21,011 nucleotides of DNA from Elusimicrobiota bacterium (GTDB taxonomy: Bacteria > Elusimicrobiota > UBA5214 > JBBAAG01), in contig JBBAAG010000056.1 in NCBI GenBank assembly GCA_041658405.1, forward strand, positions 1-21,011, read 5' to 3'. Position 1 is the first letter of the stretch. Each line of letters starts with the position of its first letter. The translations under genes and the position numbers were made by a program. The notes under the pieces were generated by a model. It searched no databases. It had not been told where the DNA came from and worked only from the letters and a program-made list of their open reading frames with translations. Positions 7,844 through 17,400 of the stretch are shown here, piece by piece.

Positions 7844-10096
7844 TTGATTGCGAAAGAATGGGACGTTTACCAGCCAGATCCCGGCAAAGTTGAGGAGTTG
7901 ACTGCCAAGTATGGGATATCTAAAGTTTTAGCTAAAATGCTGATCAACCGCGGGTATGATACCGTTGAGAAAGCACAGGATATTGTCAACCCGAAACTTA
8001 GCATGTTGCATAACCCTTTTTTGTTGCCTGACATGCAGAAAGTTGTTGAACGCGTAAGATTAGCGGTTGAACGTAAAGAACCAATACTTATCTACGGGGA
8101 TACTGACGCTGATGGTATCGCAGGAGTAACAGTGCTCAAACAGGCATTGGATAAATACCATGCTATCACCCACTGGTATGTCCCGCAAAACCAGGGGTAT
8201 GGTTTACATAATGACTCAATCAAAGAGTATGCGGATAAAGGTGTGAAGGTTATTATTACTACGGACTGCGGAGTAACGGGTATTGACGAGATTGCATATG
8301 CCAATAAGTTAGGTGTAGAAGTGTTAATTACCGACCACCATATACCCGCGGATAAGTTGCCGGAAGCGTTCGCGATTTTAAACCCGCGGCTTACTACTTC
8401 AAAGTATCCGTTTAACGAACTTTCTGGGTGTGGGTTAGCTTACAAACTCGCGGAAGCGTTACATTTTTCGTATAATAGCGAGTTTTATAATAAAGAAATG
8501 GTAGTAGTAGATATTGAAACTACGGGGCTTGACGCTCAGGGGAATGAGATTCTGGAACTTGCTGCGTTAAAATGTATAAACTTCGTTCCCGTAGATGAGT
8601 TCCAGTCATTGATAAAACCGGTGAGCCCCATACCTGCGGAGATGACAAAAATTCATGGTATTACTGACGAGATGTGCGTATCAGCGCCGGGGGTAAAGGA
8701 AGCGCTGATAAAATTTGTTGAGTATATAGGCGATAGAAATATTGTTGCGCATAACGGTAAAGCCTTTGATCTCGTGTTTATCAACGCATGGCTGAAAAAA
8801 TCAGGGTTACAGGAATTAAACAACCAGGTGGTTGATACTTTACAATTATCAAAGTCATTATTACCTTTAAAATCTCATTCATTAGGTAATCTGGTTAATA
8901 CATTTAGCTTACCCCCGTTTCGGCATCATCGTGCAATGGCGGATTGTTATGCTACAAACAGTGTATTCCACCAGCTTGTGTGGGTACAGATTAATCAAAA
9001 AACGGGGAACCCGCTGGAATACCTCGATCTTGTGGCATTAGGCAGTATCGCTGATGCTGTTTCAATGACCGGGGAAAACAGGGTTCTTATACGGGAAGGA
9101 TTATCTTTATTACTGCGCAGCCCGCGTATTTGTGTGAAGATGATACTTGAACATTGTGACCTGCAGGATAAAAAAATACTTACCACACGTCAGATTTCGT
9201 GGCTGGTAACGCCGTTTCTTAACGCTGCGGGACGGTTAGGGAAAGCTAATATTGTAATCGAGTTTTTGCTTACGGATAACCGTGCGGAAGCACAGGCATT
9301 ATTCGCTAATATCCTTGATCTTAACAACCGCCGCAGGGAGATGCAGAACACTGCATTGCGTAAGTTGTTGCTGGTCATTGAAGCTGAATACGACCTTAAG
9401 AAAGACAAGATTATTGTATTGAACACTACGGGGATTGAACCGGGGATCAGCGGGGTTATTGCAAACCAGCTGGTACAGCGTTATTACCGTCCGGTGATAA
9501 TACTTATCTCTGATAATAACGTTGTCCGTGGTAATGCCCGTGCTCCGACGAATATTGATGTTCTTAAACTAATCTCGGAATGCGCACCGTTACTTAATCG
9601 TTATGGCGGGCATCGTTCCGCTGCGGGGTTAGAGTTGCCAAAAGAAAATGTTGATAAGTTTGTTAAAGGCATATGTGCTGCTGCAGAACGTATGATAGAC
9701 CTTCGGCAGGTACGCCCGGTTATTCAGGTGGATGACGAACTGGAATGGGATAATATTACACCGAAATTATTGGATGATATCAACACGATTGAACCTTATG
9801 GCGTAGGAAATGCGTTTCCTGTATTTAAAGTATGTAATACCAGTATAAAAAACCACGCAATTGTCGGGCGGGAGAAGTTGCATCTACGCATGGAATTTGA
9901 TGCGGGTCCTCAAAAAATTGAAGGCATAGCGAGGGGCATGGGTTTTCTTGGATACGAAATTTCAAAATCTACAAAACTGGATATTGTATTCCAGATAGAA
10001 ACCAATGTCAGTGAGGATAGTGTTAGGTTGATACTCTTGGATTTCAAGCCTTCCGGCGGGTGGAAGAATAATATTTATGAAGAAATTGAATTATAG
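7844..10096 (+). CDS. recJ: RecJ-type single-strand exonuclease with an inserted DEDDh (DnaQ-like) 3'-5' exonuclease domain
   Basis: RecJ degrades single-stranded DNA 5'-3' in repair. This protein is 750 residues against about 560-580 for common RecJ. DHH domain: GDTDADG (85-91; usually DYDxDG), DCG (141-143), DHH (164-166), NPR (180-182), SGCGLAYKLAEAL (194-206). It is then interrupted at about 209-390 and resumes with DLVALGSIADAV (395-406) and GENR. DHHA1 follows with YGGHRSAAGLEL (587-598), then an OB-like domain (about 626-735). The insert carries all DEDDh motifs: DIETTGL (Asp223, Glu225), AHNGKAFD (Asp309), HRAMAD (His362, Asp367). The conserved WHxGVxG motif reads IEPGISG here (531-537) and GSxRS reads GNARA, so the DHHA1 part is divergent. 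TTG start at 7844 with AGAGGA at 7831-7836. It sits mid-operon among nucleoside phosphorylases. The domain fusion is seen directly; dual polarity is inferred. Confidence 0.93.
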   Translation: MIAKEWDVYQPDPGKVEELTAKYGISKVLAKMLINRGYDTVEKAQDIVNPKLSMLHNPFLLPDMQKVVERVRLAVERKEPILIYGDTDADGIAGVTVLKQALDKYHAITHWYVPQNQGYGLHNDSIKEYADKGVKVIITTDCGVTGIDEIAYANKLGVEVLITDHHIPADKLPEAFAILNPRLTTSKYPFNELSGCGLAYKLAEALHFSYNSEFYNKEMVVVDIETTGLDAQGNEILELAALKCINFVPVDEFQSLIKPVSPIPAEMTKIHGITDEMCVSAPGVKEALIKFVEYIGDRNIVAHNGKAFDLVFINAWLKKSGLQELNNQVVDTLQLSKSLLPLKSHSLGNLVNTFSLPPFRHHRAMADCYATNSVFHQLVWVQINQKTGNPLEYLDLVALGSIADAVSMTGENRVLIREGLSLLLRSPRICVKMILEHCDLQDKKILTTRQISWLVTPFLNAAGRLGKANIVIEFLLTDNRAEAQALFANILDLNNRRREMQNTALRKLLLVIEAEYDLKKDKIIVLNTTGIEPGISGVIANQLVQRYYRPVIILISDNNVVRGNARAPTNIDVLKLISECAPLLNRYGGHRSAAGLELPKENVDKFVKGICAAAERMIDLRQVRPVIQVDDELEWDNITPKLLDDINTIEPYGVGNAFPVFKVCNTSIKNHAIVGREKLHLRMEFDAGPQKIEGIARGMGFLGYEISKSTKLDIVFQIETNVSEDSVRLILLDFKPSGGWKNNIYEEIEL
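8468..9013 (+). other. Inserted DEDDh exonuclease domain within recJ
   Basis: Residues about 209-390 of the RecJ protein form an uninterrupted, in-frame DnaQ/PolC-epsilon-type exonuclease. ExoI is VVVDIETTGL; the following IPAEMTKIHGITDEM is typical of PolC-like proofreading domains; ExoII is IVAHNGKAFDL; ExoIII is HRAMADCYAT, containing the His and Asp of the DEDDh type. The flanks AYKLAEALHF and EYLDLVALG are adjacent in ordinary RecJ proteins, so the insertion sits in a surface loop just before the fourth metal motif. Removing about 180 residues restores a normal RecJ length and spacing. Confidence 0.92.
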
Positions 10097-10131
10097 TAAC
10101 GCTGCCGGAGGAGAAGGGGTGTAAGGTTTTT

Positions 10132-10998
10132 ATGGGAATGGATAAAGTAAAAATTGCAGTTATCGGAGGAAGCGGGTTGTATGATATCGACGGAATAAGT
10201 GATGTAAAAGAAGTCTCTTTAAAAACCCCGTATGGCAGTCCATCTGATGTGATAGTAACTGGTGTGCTGGAAGGCATCAAATGCGCGTTTTTGCCGAGAC
10301 ATGGTAAAGGGCATAAAATTATGCCGACTGAAGTTAATTACCGCGCAAATATTTATGCGTTAAAATCACTTGGGGTGGAACAAATACTCTCGATCTCCGC
10401 CTGCGGGTCATTGAAGGAAGAACTTCCTCCGCGGACAATGGTGTTGCCGGATCAGTATTTTGACCGCACAAAAAACAGGGTATCAACTTTTTTTGGAGGT
10501 GGTATTGTCGCGCATGTTGCCTTCGCAAATCCTACTTGCGGTGAGGTGATGAAACTTGTATATCAATCCGCTGAGAAAGTGGGGATAAAGACAAATTTCG
10601 GCGGGACATATGTGTGTATCGAAGGGCCGATGTTTTCAACTAAAGCGGAATCCCATGCGAACCGCGTGCTAGGTTTTTCTATTGTCGGGATGACAGCTAT
10701 TCCGGAAGCAAAACTCGCAAGGGAAGCTGAAATATGTTATACCACAATCGCGTTTATCACTGATTATGACGTATGGAAAGAAGGCGAGGAAGTAACGTCG
10801 GATGTTGTAATCTCAAATCTTAATGCGAATATTGCAAACGCGAAGAAATTAATAAAGATTGTATTGCCAAAACTTATGCTAAGGCAACGAAAATGCGAAT
10901 GCGCAAACGCGTTAAAAAACTCGATATTTACAACGGACTGGCAAAAGAATAAATCAGCGGTAAAGAAACTAGGTGTTGTCCTGGAGAAATACTTATGA
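10132..10998 (+). CDS. mtnP: S-methyl-5'-thioadenosine phosphorylase
   Basis: Converts methylthioadenosine (a by-product of polyamine and other SAM-dependent synthesis) to adenine and 5-methylthioribose-1-phosphate. The 288 residues match the MTAP family: VIGGSGLYDI (10-19), LPRHGKGHKIMP (54-65), NYRANIYALKSLGV (69-82), SACGSLKEELPP, CIEGPMFSTKAES (162-174), VGMTAIPEAKLAREAEICY (185-203) and ITDYDVW (209-215). Asp211 and Asp213 fit human MTAP Asp220 and Asp222, which recognise the 6-amino group, so it should differ from the upstream PNP in base specificity. The region after about 250 is a lysine-rich family-like tail. ATG at 10132 has TAAGG five nt upstream; a stronger GGAGGAGAAGGGG block at 10107-10119 sits farther away. 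It overlaps the PfkB gene by ATGA. Confidence 0.94.
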   Translation: MGMDKVKIAVIGGSGLYDIDGISDVKEVSLKTPYGSPSDVIVTGVLEGIKCAFLPRHGKGHKIMPTEVNYRANIYALKSLGVEQILSISACGSLKEELPPRTMVLPDQYFDRTKNRVSTFFGGGIVAHVAFANPTCGEVMKLVYQSAEKVGIKTNFGGTYVCIEGPMFSTKAESHANRVLGFSIVGMTAIPEAKLAREAEICYTTIAFITDYDVWKEGEEVTSDVVISNLNANIANAKKLIKIVLPKLMLRQRKCECANALKNSIFTTDWQKNKSAVKKLGVVLEKYL

Positions 10999-11906
10999 AA
11001 AACACAATCCTTGTCGTAGGGTCAGTGGCATTGGATAGCGTTGAGACGCCTTATGGTAAAGTTGTTGACGCACTGGGTGGTTCTGCGACATATTTCTCAG
11101 TTGCTGCGTCAAAATTCGCGTCCGTACGGTTAGTGGGCGTTGTGGGGACTGATTTTCCGAAGAAGTACGTGAAACTATTGGAAAGCCATAAGGTGGATAC
11201 CACGGGGCTCGAAATTGTTGACGGGAAAACGTTCCGCTGGGCGGGACGGTATGAAGGTGATATGAATTCCGCAAAAACATTGGATACTCAGCTTAATGTA
11301 TTCCAGAACTTTAACCCTAAAATCCCGCCTGTATGGCGGTCCACGCCCTACTTATTCCTTGCGAATATTATGCCGGAACTGCAGTTGAAAGTTTTAGGAT
11401 TAATGAACCAACGGCCAAAACTTGTTATCTGCGATACAATGAACCTCTGGATTTCGGTAAAGAAAAACGTTGTCTCCAAAGTATTTGCAAAAAGTGATAT
11501 TGTGATCATAAATGAATCTGAAGTAAAACAGTTTACCGGGATGCCTAATTTATTGAAAGGTGCACGGAAGGTTTTGAAGCTCGGTCCTAAGTGGTTGGTT
11601 ATTAAACGCGGGGAGTACGGTGTGTTGCTCATCGGGAGAACCGGGACGTACTGTCTGCCGGGCTATCCGTTGGAACACGTGGAAGATCCCACAGGTGCGG
11701 GAGATACGTTTGCCGGCGGGTTTGTGGGCTACCTCGCGAAAACTGGGAAAAATGATGCAAAAACGTTGACCAATGCAGTGGTTTACGGCAGTGTCGTAGC
11801 GTCTTATAACGTGCAAAGTTTTAGTTTGCGTAAACTCGCGGAACTTAAATCAAGCGATATCAAAAAGCGGTATAACGGGTTCAAAACCCTTAGTTGTTTC
11901 TACTGA
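10995..11906 (+). CDS. PfkB-family sugar/nucleoside kinase
   Basis: A 303-residue ribokinase-like (PfkB) kinase. The N-terminus VVGSVALDSVETPYG and GGSATYFSVAASKF (28-41) form the substrate-side signature; INESEVKQF (172-180) is the central motif; DPTGAGDTFAGGFVGYL (231-247) holds the anion hole and catalytic Asp237. The exact substrate cannot be read from sequence. Since MTAP already yields a 1-phosphate sugar, the kinase is not required for that step; adenosine, inosine, ribose or another sugar are candidates. It overlaps mtnP by ATGA, with GGAG at 10983-10986 eight nt before the ATG, so tight coupling with mtnP is likely. It is the last metabolic gene of the operon; four nt follow before the next, secreted-protein gene. 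Confidence 0.88.
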   Translation: MKNTILVVGSVALDSVETPYGKVVDALGGSATYFSVAASKFASVRLVGVVGTDFPKKYVKLLESHKVDTTGLEIVDGKTFRWAGRYEGDMNSAKTLDTQLNVFQNFNPKIPPVWRSTPYLFLANIMPELQLKVLGLMNQRPKLVICDTMNLWISVKKNVVSKVFAKSDIVIINESEVKQFTGMPNLLKGARKVLKLGPKWLVIKRGEYGVLLIGRTGTYCLPGYPLEHVEDPTGAGDTFAGGFVGYLAKTGKNDAKTLTNAVVYGSVVASYNVQSFSLRKLAELKSSDIKKRYNGFKTLSCFY

Positions 11907-11910
11907 TTAT

Positions 11911-14220
11911 ATGTTTAATAAGTTTATTAAAAACCATTTGTCTTGGGTACTGTTATTATCATCAATCATTACTTCCTATATTTTATCCCAACCATTACTT
12001 GCGAATGATCTCCAATGGAATCCGCCAATACGGTTGGGCGTACCAATAAACCTTGGCGGGTGGATCGACATGCCGTGGGTCACACCGGATGGTAACACCT
12101 TATACTTTGTGTATTACCCCGGCCTTGAAAGCGCGCGGCCCGGCGCTGTACGCCCAGGTAACAACGGGAATAACAATTTTGATTTTTATATAAGTTCCCG
12201 AAACTCGGATGGTACTTGGAGTATTCCCGTATCTACGCACAGCACAAACGTACATGAAACGTCGATTAGTATATCAAGCGATGGGAAGACGATATATTTA
12301 GCGCGTTCACGCCCGTCGAACCTGTACACGCTTTCAATTTTTGTAATACACAAAAACGTTGACGGTACATGGCCTGCGGCGGTAGAGCTCGGGACAGTAA
12401 TCAATAACCCAACTATACGGGTTGACATGCCCTGTATTTCGCCGGATAACAAAACGTTATACTTTGGGTGTACCACGGACTTAAACGCAACCAGCGAAGC
12501 AGGGTTTGATATCTGGATGTCTACGCGCGAGAATGTCAACAATGACTTTGCCTGGGGGAACCCGATAAAACTTTCTACACAGGTTAATACGGGAAATACC
12601 GACTTCCATCCGTTTATGTGTCCCGATAATAAAACGCTGTACTTTGCAAGCCGGGGACAGCCGGGAGTGGATAAGTTAAGCATTTTTTGTACTATCAAAC
12701 AAGGCAACAATAACTGGTCAAGCCCGGTTTTAGTGGATGCAATGAAATATTTTGATAGCCCAAATTTTAGCGCCGAAGGCGCGCCGTCGCTAACCGCCGA
12801 CGGGCAAACCTTATACTTCGGGCATGTAGAAATGCCGCCGTATCCCGACGGGCCGGGGCTGGTGGGTACAAATATTTCTGTATGGATGGCAACGCGTATA
12901 GTGACTACACAAGATTACAGTATCTCGGGGTATGTGAAAGACAACAGCAGTAATCCGTTATCAGGATTTATGATGACACTGTCGGGTGATAAATCGAGTA
13001 CTACAGTTACAAACGTGTCGGGTTATTATGCGTTTACTATATCAACAAACAGTTATATGGTCAGTTTATCAAGCGCAAACTGGCGGTTCTCGCCGTCATC
13101 GCGCAACTATTCAGCAATATCGTCGTCACAGGCGAACCAAAACTTTTTTGGTACATACAACTCCGCGCCTATACTCAGCTGGACAGGCGAGTCAGGATAC
13201 TTAAACGACGGTATTAACCCCGAGGTTGGGACAGCAACTACAACTGTTATATATCGCGTGAAATATACCGATTATAATAATGACGCTCCAGCATCAGGAT
13301 ATCCAAAGGTACATGTGTTGAAGAGTAATACAGAGATATCCGGGAGTCCGTTTGTAATGACAACGGCGGATAGTATTCAATATAATTCGGGAAGAGTATA
13401 TACTTATCCTACGCTACTTGCTAGAGGTACTGATTATACGTACTATTTTGAAGCATACGATATAACCGGCGGTACTGCTACTGGAATCACCGCGCTTCTA
13501 ACCGGTCCTGCGGTTCAAACGTTTTATATAATATCATCGTCGGCATCAGTGGCTGTTAATACACAGAAAACTGTACAAATTACGCCGGAGACAGGTGTGA
13601 TAAAAGTACAAATTCCTGTACAAACGTTTGCTGATACAGTAATTATTAATATTTCTACCGCGACAATATCCGAAGTATATCAAGAAAATCTAAGGCCGAC
13701 AAACATCGGAATTGAAATAAATATTGATAAACAACTTCAGCCGGTTAAAGAGATTACTATCACGTTGAACTACAGAGACATTGATATAATCGGGTTGAAC
13801 GAATTAAAGTTTGTTATCTGCAGATATGACGAATCAAACCTCAGATGGGTTCCTATTCCATCACAGAGGTATCCAGACCAAAACTATATCGAGGGTAGGA
13901 CTGCGCATCTGTCCAAGTTTGCTATTATGCAGCTAAACCCGTCAGCTGATATTCAGTCGGTAAAAGTGTATCCCAATCCGTTCAATCCAGTTAAACATAC
14001 TCAAGGATTGACTATCTCCAATCTAACGGAACGAGCAGATATATGTATTTATACAGTTGCCGGTGAACTAGTGAAAAAACTTGAGGAACGAGATGGTGAC
14101 GGGCTGGTTGTGTGGGATGGGAAAAATATGGGTGAAAAGTATGTTGGAAACGGTGTGTTTATTCTAATAATTAAGAGCGGGGATGATATTCAACGAAAAA
14201 AGATTGTGGTTATAAAATAG
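11911..14220 (+). CDS. Secreted PD40 beta-propeller protein with FlgD-like C-terminal domain
   Basis: This is a 769-residue multidomain surface or secreted protein. An N-terminal signal peptide (about 1-31, hydrophobic 11-30, cleavage near LLA) is followed by five PD40/WD40-like blades marked by PDGNTLYF (59-66), SDGKTIYL, PDNKTLYF (178-185), PDNKTLYF (238-245) and ADGQTLYF (296-303). Then come a carboxypeptidase-regulatory-like beta domain (about 335-416), a 120-residue module starting APILSWTGESGY (419-430), a linker domain with AHLSKFAIMQ (665-674), and a C-terminal FlgD/Ig-like domain starting VYPNPFNP (686-693) with IYTVAGELVKKL. The last type resembles C-terminal sorting or surface-attachment domains of candidate-phylum and Bacteroidetes proteins. 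It begins 4 nt after pfkB without a clear Shine-Dalgarno. The middle modules recur in the next gene. Ligand unknown. Confidence 0.85.
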   Translation: MFNKFIKNHLSWVLLLSSIITSYILSQPLLANDLQWNPPIRLGVPINLGGWIDMPWVTPDGNTLYFVYYPGLESARPGAVRPGNNGNNNFDFYISSRNSDGTWSIPVSTHSTNVHETSISISSDGKTIYLARSRPSNLYTLSIFVIHKNVDGTWPAAVELGTVINNPTIRVDMPCISPDNKTLYFGCTTDLNATSEAGFDIWMSTRENVNNDFAWGNPIKLSTQVNTGNTDFHPFMCPDNKTLYFASRGQPGVDKLSIFCTIKQGNNNWSSPVLVDAMKYFDSPNFSAEGAPSLTADGQTLYFGHVEMPPYPDGPGLVGTNISVWMATRIVTTQDYSISGYVKDNSSNPLSGFMMTLSGDKSSTTVTNVSGYYAFTISTNSYMVSLSSANWRFSPSSRNYSAISSSQANQNFFGTYNSAPILSWTGESGYLNDGINPEVGTATTTVIYRVKYTDYNNDAPASGYPKVHVLKSNTEISGSPFVMTTADSIQYNSGRVYTYPTLLARGTDYTYYFEAYDITGGTATGITALLTGPAVQTFYIISSSASVAVNTQKTVQITPETGVIKVQIPVQTFADTVIINISTATISEVYQENLRPTNIGIEINIDKQLQPVKEITITLNYRDIDIIGLNELKFVICRYDESNLRWVPIPSQRYPDQNYIEGRTAHLSKFAIMQLNPSADIQSVKVYPNPFNPVKHTQGLTISNLTERADICIYTVAGELVKKLEERDGDGLVVWDGKNMGEKYVGNGVFILIIKSGDDIQRKKIVVIK
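12913..13500 (+). repeat. Module pair shared with the downstream giant gene
   Basis: This stretch encodes the carboxypeptidase-regulatory-like domain (SGYVKDNSSNPLSG) plus the APILSWTGESGY module ending in YYFEAYD. The same order, with clearly similar protein and DNA sequence, occurs at 19563-20429 in the next gene (for instance SGYVKDNSSNVLVG and APILEWAGEAGY). Retained similarity at the nucleotide level suggests duplication or recombination between the neighbours. Confidence 0.75.
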
Positions 14221-14417
14221 TGGGTAGTGAAGCTGTTAGTTGTTTCAAACGTCAAATACTAAAAAACACTTGAATATTACTGCGGATATAAAATACAATT
14301 AACAACAGAATCAATGGAAATCAATATTACCAGGATTCCTGCAGTCAATGCTGTATACGTAATTATCGACTTCAAGAAAAGCCGGAAAAATATTTTTTTC
14401 TCACGGAGAGTAATATC
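14221..14417. other. 197-nt intergenic region before the giant gene
   Basis: No terminator with a G/C-rich stem and U tract is visible. A short odd palindrome CAGGATTCCTG lies at 14331-14341. TTGAAT (14270) and TATAAA (14287) are too close together to form a standard promoter. The clear element is the ribosome binding site GGAGAG at 14405-14410, 7 nt before ATG 14418. A 35-codon frame at 14314-14421 lacks a ribosome binding site and is not called. Confidence 0.5.
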
Positions 14418-17400
14418 ATGAAACGATCTATCGTAATCGCTGCGGTTATAACACTTTTTCTATCAATAAATTCCTATGCATTCGTTGCAGCTCAATGGAA
14501 AGTTCTTCCGGGTACCGATGCTACGGATACTTACTATGAAATGTGTGCTGATGATAATGGTATTTATATCACTGGATCTACTTATGGCTCGTTCCCTGGA
14601 AATACTAATGAAGGAATTTATGATGATGCATTTCTATTGAAGTATGACAGATATGGTAGTTTAGTATGGGCCCGCCAGTTTTATTTCGGCGGTGACTGGA
14701 ATGACAGAGGAAATTCGGTTGCCACTGACAGCAGCGGAAATATATTTGTCTCAGGTTCTCTATTCCAATATCAATATAGGTTTATGAGAAAATATGATAC
14801 TAACGGTAATATGTTATGGCAGACACTTACTGCAACCGGTAACTGTCCCACTATCGAAGCAACAGCGGTAAACAATTCGTCAGGAGTTGTGTATATAACT
14901 TACAATGTTTATAACACTCATGATTACGATGTTGTAGTCGATAAATACGATGCTAATACAGGGAATTTTATTTCTTCCTTAACAGCCGGTACCACGGGTT
15001 ATGATTATGTTAAAGATCTCAAGATTGATAGTTCAGGGAATGTGTATCTACTAGGATATACGGACTCTTCATTCACGGGTCAGCAGGCACTTGGGAATGG
15101 AGACGCATTTGTACGGAAATACGATATTGATGGCAACATACTTTGGACATTGCAATGCGGGACTACTCATTACGAAGACATTCCGTACTCAATCGTGATC
15201 GATAGCGTTACTAACGCCCTAATCTCCTGTAATTCAGGTAATTCAGCTGACGCGTATATTATAAAGATAGCAAGTTCCGGGACCAACGTTTTATGGAACA
15301 GAGGGTATGGGAGTAGCAGAGAAGGCGGGAAGATGTGGCGTGATGATGCAGTTGGCGCCTTATACATAGCAGCACTGTCAAAACTCGACAGTGAAGCGGT
15401 ACAGGATTGGGATACCAGAGTTAATGGTTCTAGTGATAACGATTATGATATCGATTTGGCTTGGGGTGGCATGTATCTTGCTGGGCAGTATTGGGGAACT
15501 GATAAGAATGTGGAATTATACCAATACGCATGGCCGGATTTAACAAAAATAAATAATTTCAGCGGGTACGAAACCGGACTACAGAAGGTTTCTTTGCAAT
15601 GGACTTCACCATCTAGTGCGACAATAAGGAAGTATGAAATAAAGTATACTGAAAATGCAAGTAACGACTACTGGTCAAGTCCGTACACTCTTACATGGAG
15701 CACTTCTACTTCAAACGGTGTGGTGGAAACCAAACTTATCACCGGCCTGACAGGAGGCAGTACGTATTATTTCCGTATCCGAGCTACGGATAATTCGACT
15801 GGTTGGAATGAATGTTCAGCTCAGTATGGCGGAATATGTATTCCCCGTGACACAACACCTCCTACCGGTACACCGGGAACGCCTGTTGATACAGGAATGT
15901 ATAGTACGTCGACCCTAATAACTTTTGAGTGGAGTATAGGAACAATAGAAGATACAGATACCGCGATATCTGATTATTACTTACAGGTAGCAACAGCGGC
16001 GACTGATTGTGAGTCATATATTTATGGTACATCTGAAGGATTGAATACTTCGGATGTAATTGGGAATATTGTTACAGGGACAACGTATTATGCACGGGTA
16101 AAAGCCGCAAATATTGATGGGTACTATAGTAATTGGTCTTCATGGAGTAACGGTATTTTGATAGATACTATTACTCCTTCGGCGGTTGGAACCGTGCGCG
16201 ACGGGACTGGTGTGGATATAGTCTTTACCAATAATTTTGACCGATTGTCCGGTAATTGGGATGAAGCAACGGATGAAGGTAGCGGTATTGCGGGATATTA
16301 TTGTGCCATAGGCACAACCTCCGGAGGGACGGATATTTTAGCATGGACTTCAACCGGCACATCAAGAGATTTTACAAAAACAGGGTTAACTCTTGTATAT
16401 AACACAACATATTATTTTTCAGTAAAATGTATCGACAATGTCGGATTCTACAGCGGTGTAACTACCAGCAATGGCCAGGTGGTTATTGATGTATCGGCGC
16501 CCGTAGGAGTACCTTCTGCACCAGCTGATACAGGTACGATCAGTACAACCACGGCATTGAGTTTTGTTTGGGGTTTTGGTTTGTGTATAGATCCGGAAAG
16601 CGGAGTTTCGGGTTATCATCTGCAGGTTAGTACAGCAGATAGCGAATGTGAAGAACACCTTTTTGATTCATATGTAGGAAATACTGAGTCTTATACAGTA
16701 ACCGGCGGAGTTACGGGAATAACGTACTATGCACGGGTGAAAGGACGTAATGGCCAGTACCTGTATAGTAATTACTCTGTATGGAACGACGGTATCTTAG
16801 TCGATACTGTTACACCTTCAGCTGTAAGTATTGTCAAGGACAGTACCGGTACAGACATTGCGGTCACTAACAATTTTGACACTTTATCCGCGAACTGGTC
16901 TGCTGCAACGGATGAGGGCAGCGGTATTGCGGGATACTACTACGCTATGGGAACAAATTCCGGTGGGACGAATATTGTTGACTGGACTTCAGTTGGAACT
17001 TCTGTAAATGTTACTAAAACAGGATTGTCATTAATGTATAACACAACATATTATGTTTCAGTAAAAGCGGTTGATAATGCTGGATTGTACAGTAATGTCA
17101 CGACAAGTAACGGGCAGGTAGTGATTGATTCATCTACTCCTCAAGGTTTAGCGTCAACACCGATAGATGCCGGGGCGTACAGCACAATGACAGCGTTGAC
17201 TTTTACATGGTCCGCCGGTACCCTGGTTGATATAGAAAGCGGGATCTCGGGGTATTACTTACAGGTATCTACTGCTGCAACTGAAGCCTCAGCCTTTTTG
17301 TATGATGCGTATATTGGCAATGTCCTGACTCAGGAAGTTACTGGCGCAGTGACCGGTAAAACATACTATGTCCGGATAAAAGCGCGGAATGGACAATCTT

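Noticed and set aside
8468..9013. Assembly chimera as the explanation for the RecJ insertion
   Set aside because: Both junctions are in frame, fall in a surface loop, show no base-composition break that I can see, and the downstream RecJ motifs continue at the expected spacing. Read-level confirmation would still be decisive.
12186..12710. 174-codon open frame on the minus strand
   Set aside because: It lies wholly inside the PD40 protein gene, has no recognisable domain and low-complexity shadow composition. The + strand frame has clear repeats and a signal peptide.
14270..14292. TTGAAT and TATAAA as a promoter for the giant gene
   Set aside because: The spacing between the boxes is only 11 bp, too short for a standard sigma-70 promoter.
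14314..14421. 35-codon open frame ending in an ATGA overlap with the giant gene
   Set aside because: The overlap is tempting, but there is no ribosome binding site before ATG 14314 and the sequence has no recognisable feature. GGAGAG at 14405 serves ATG 14418 instead.
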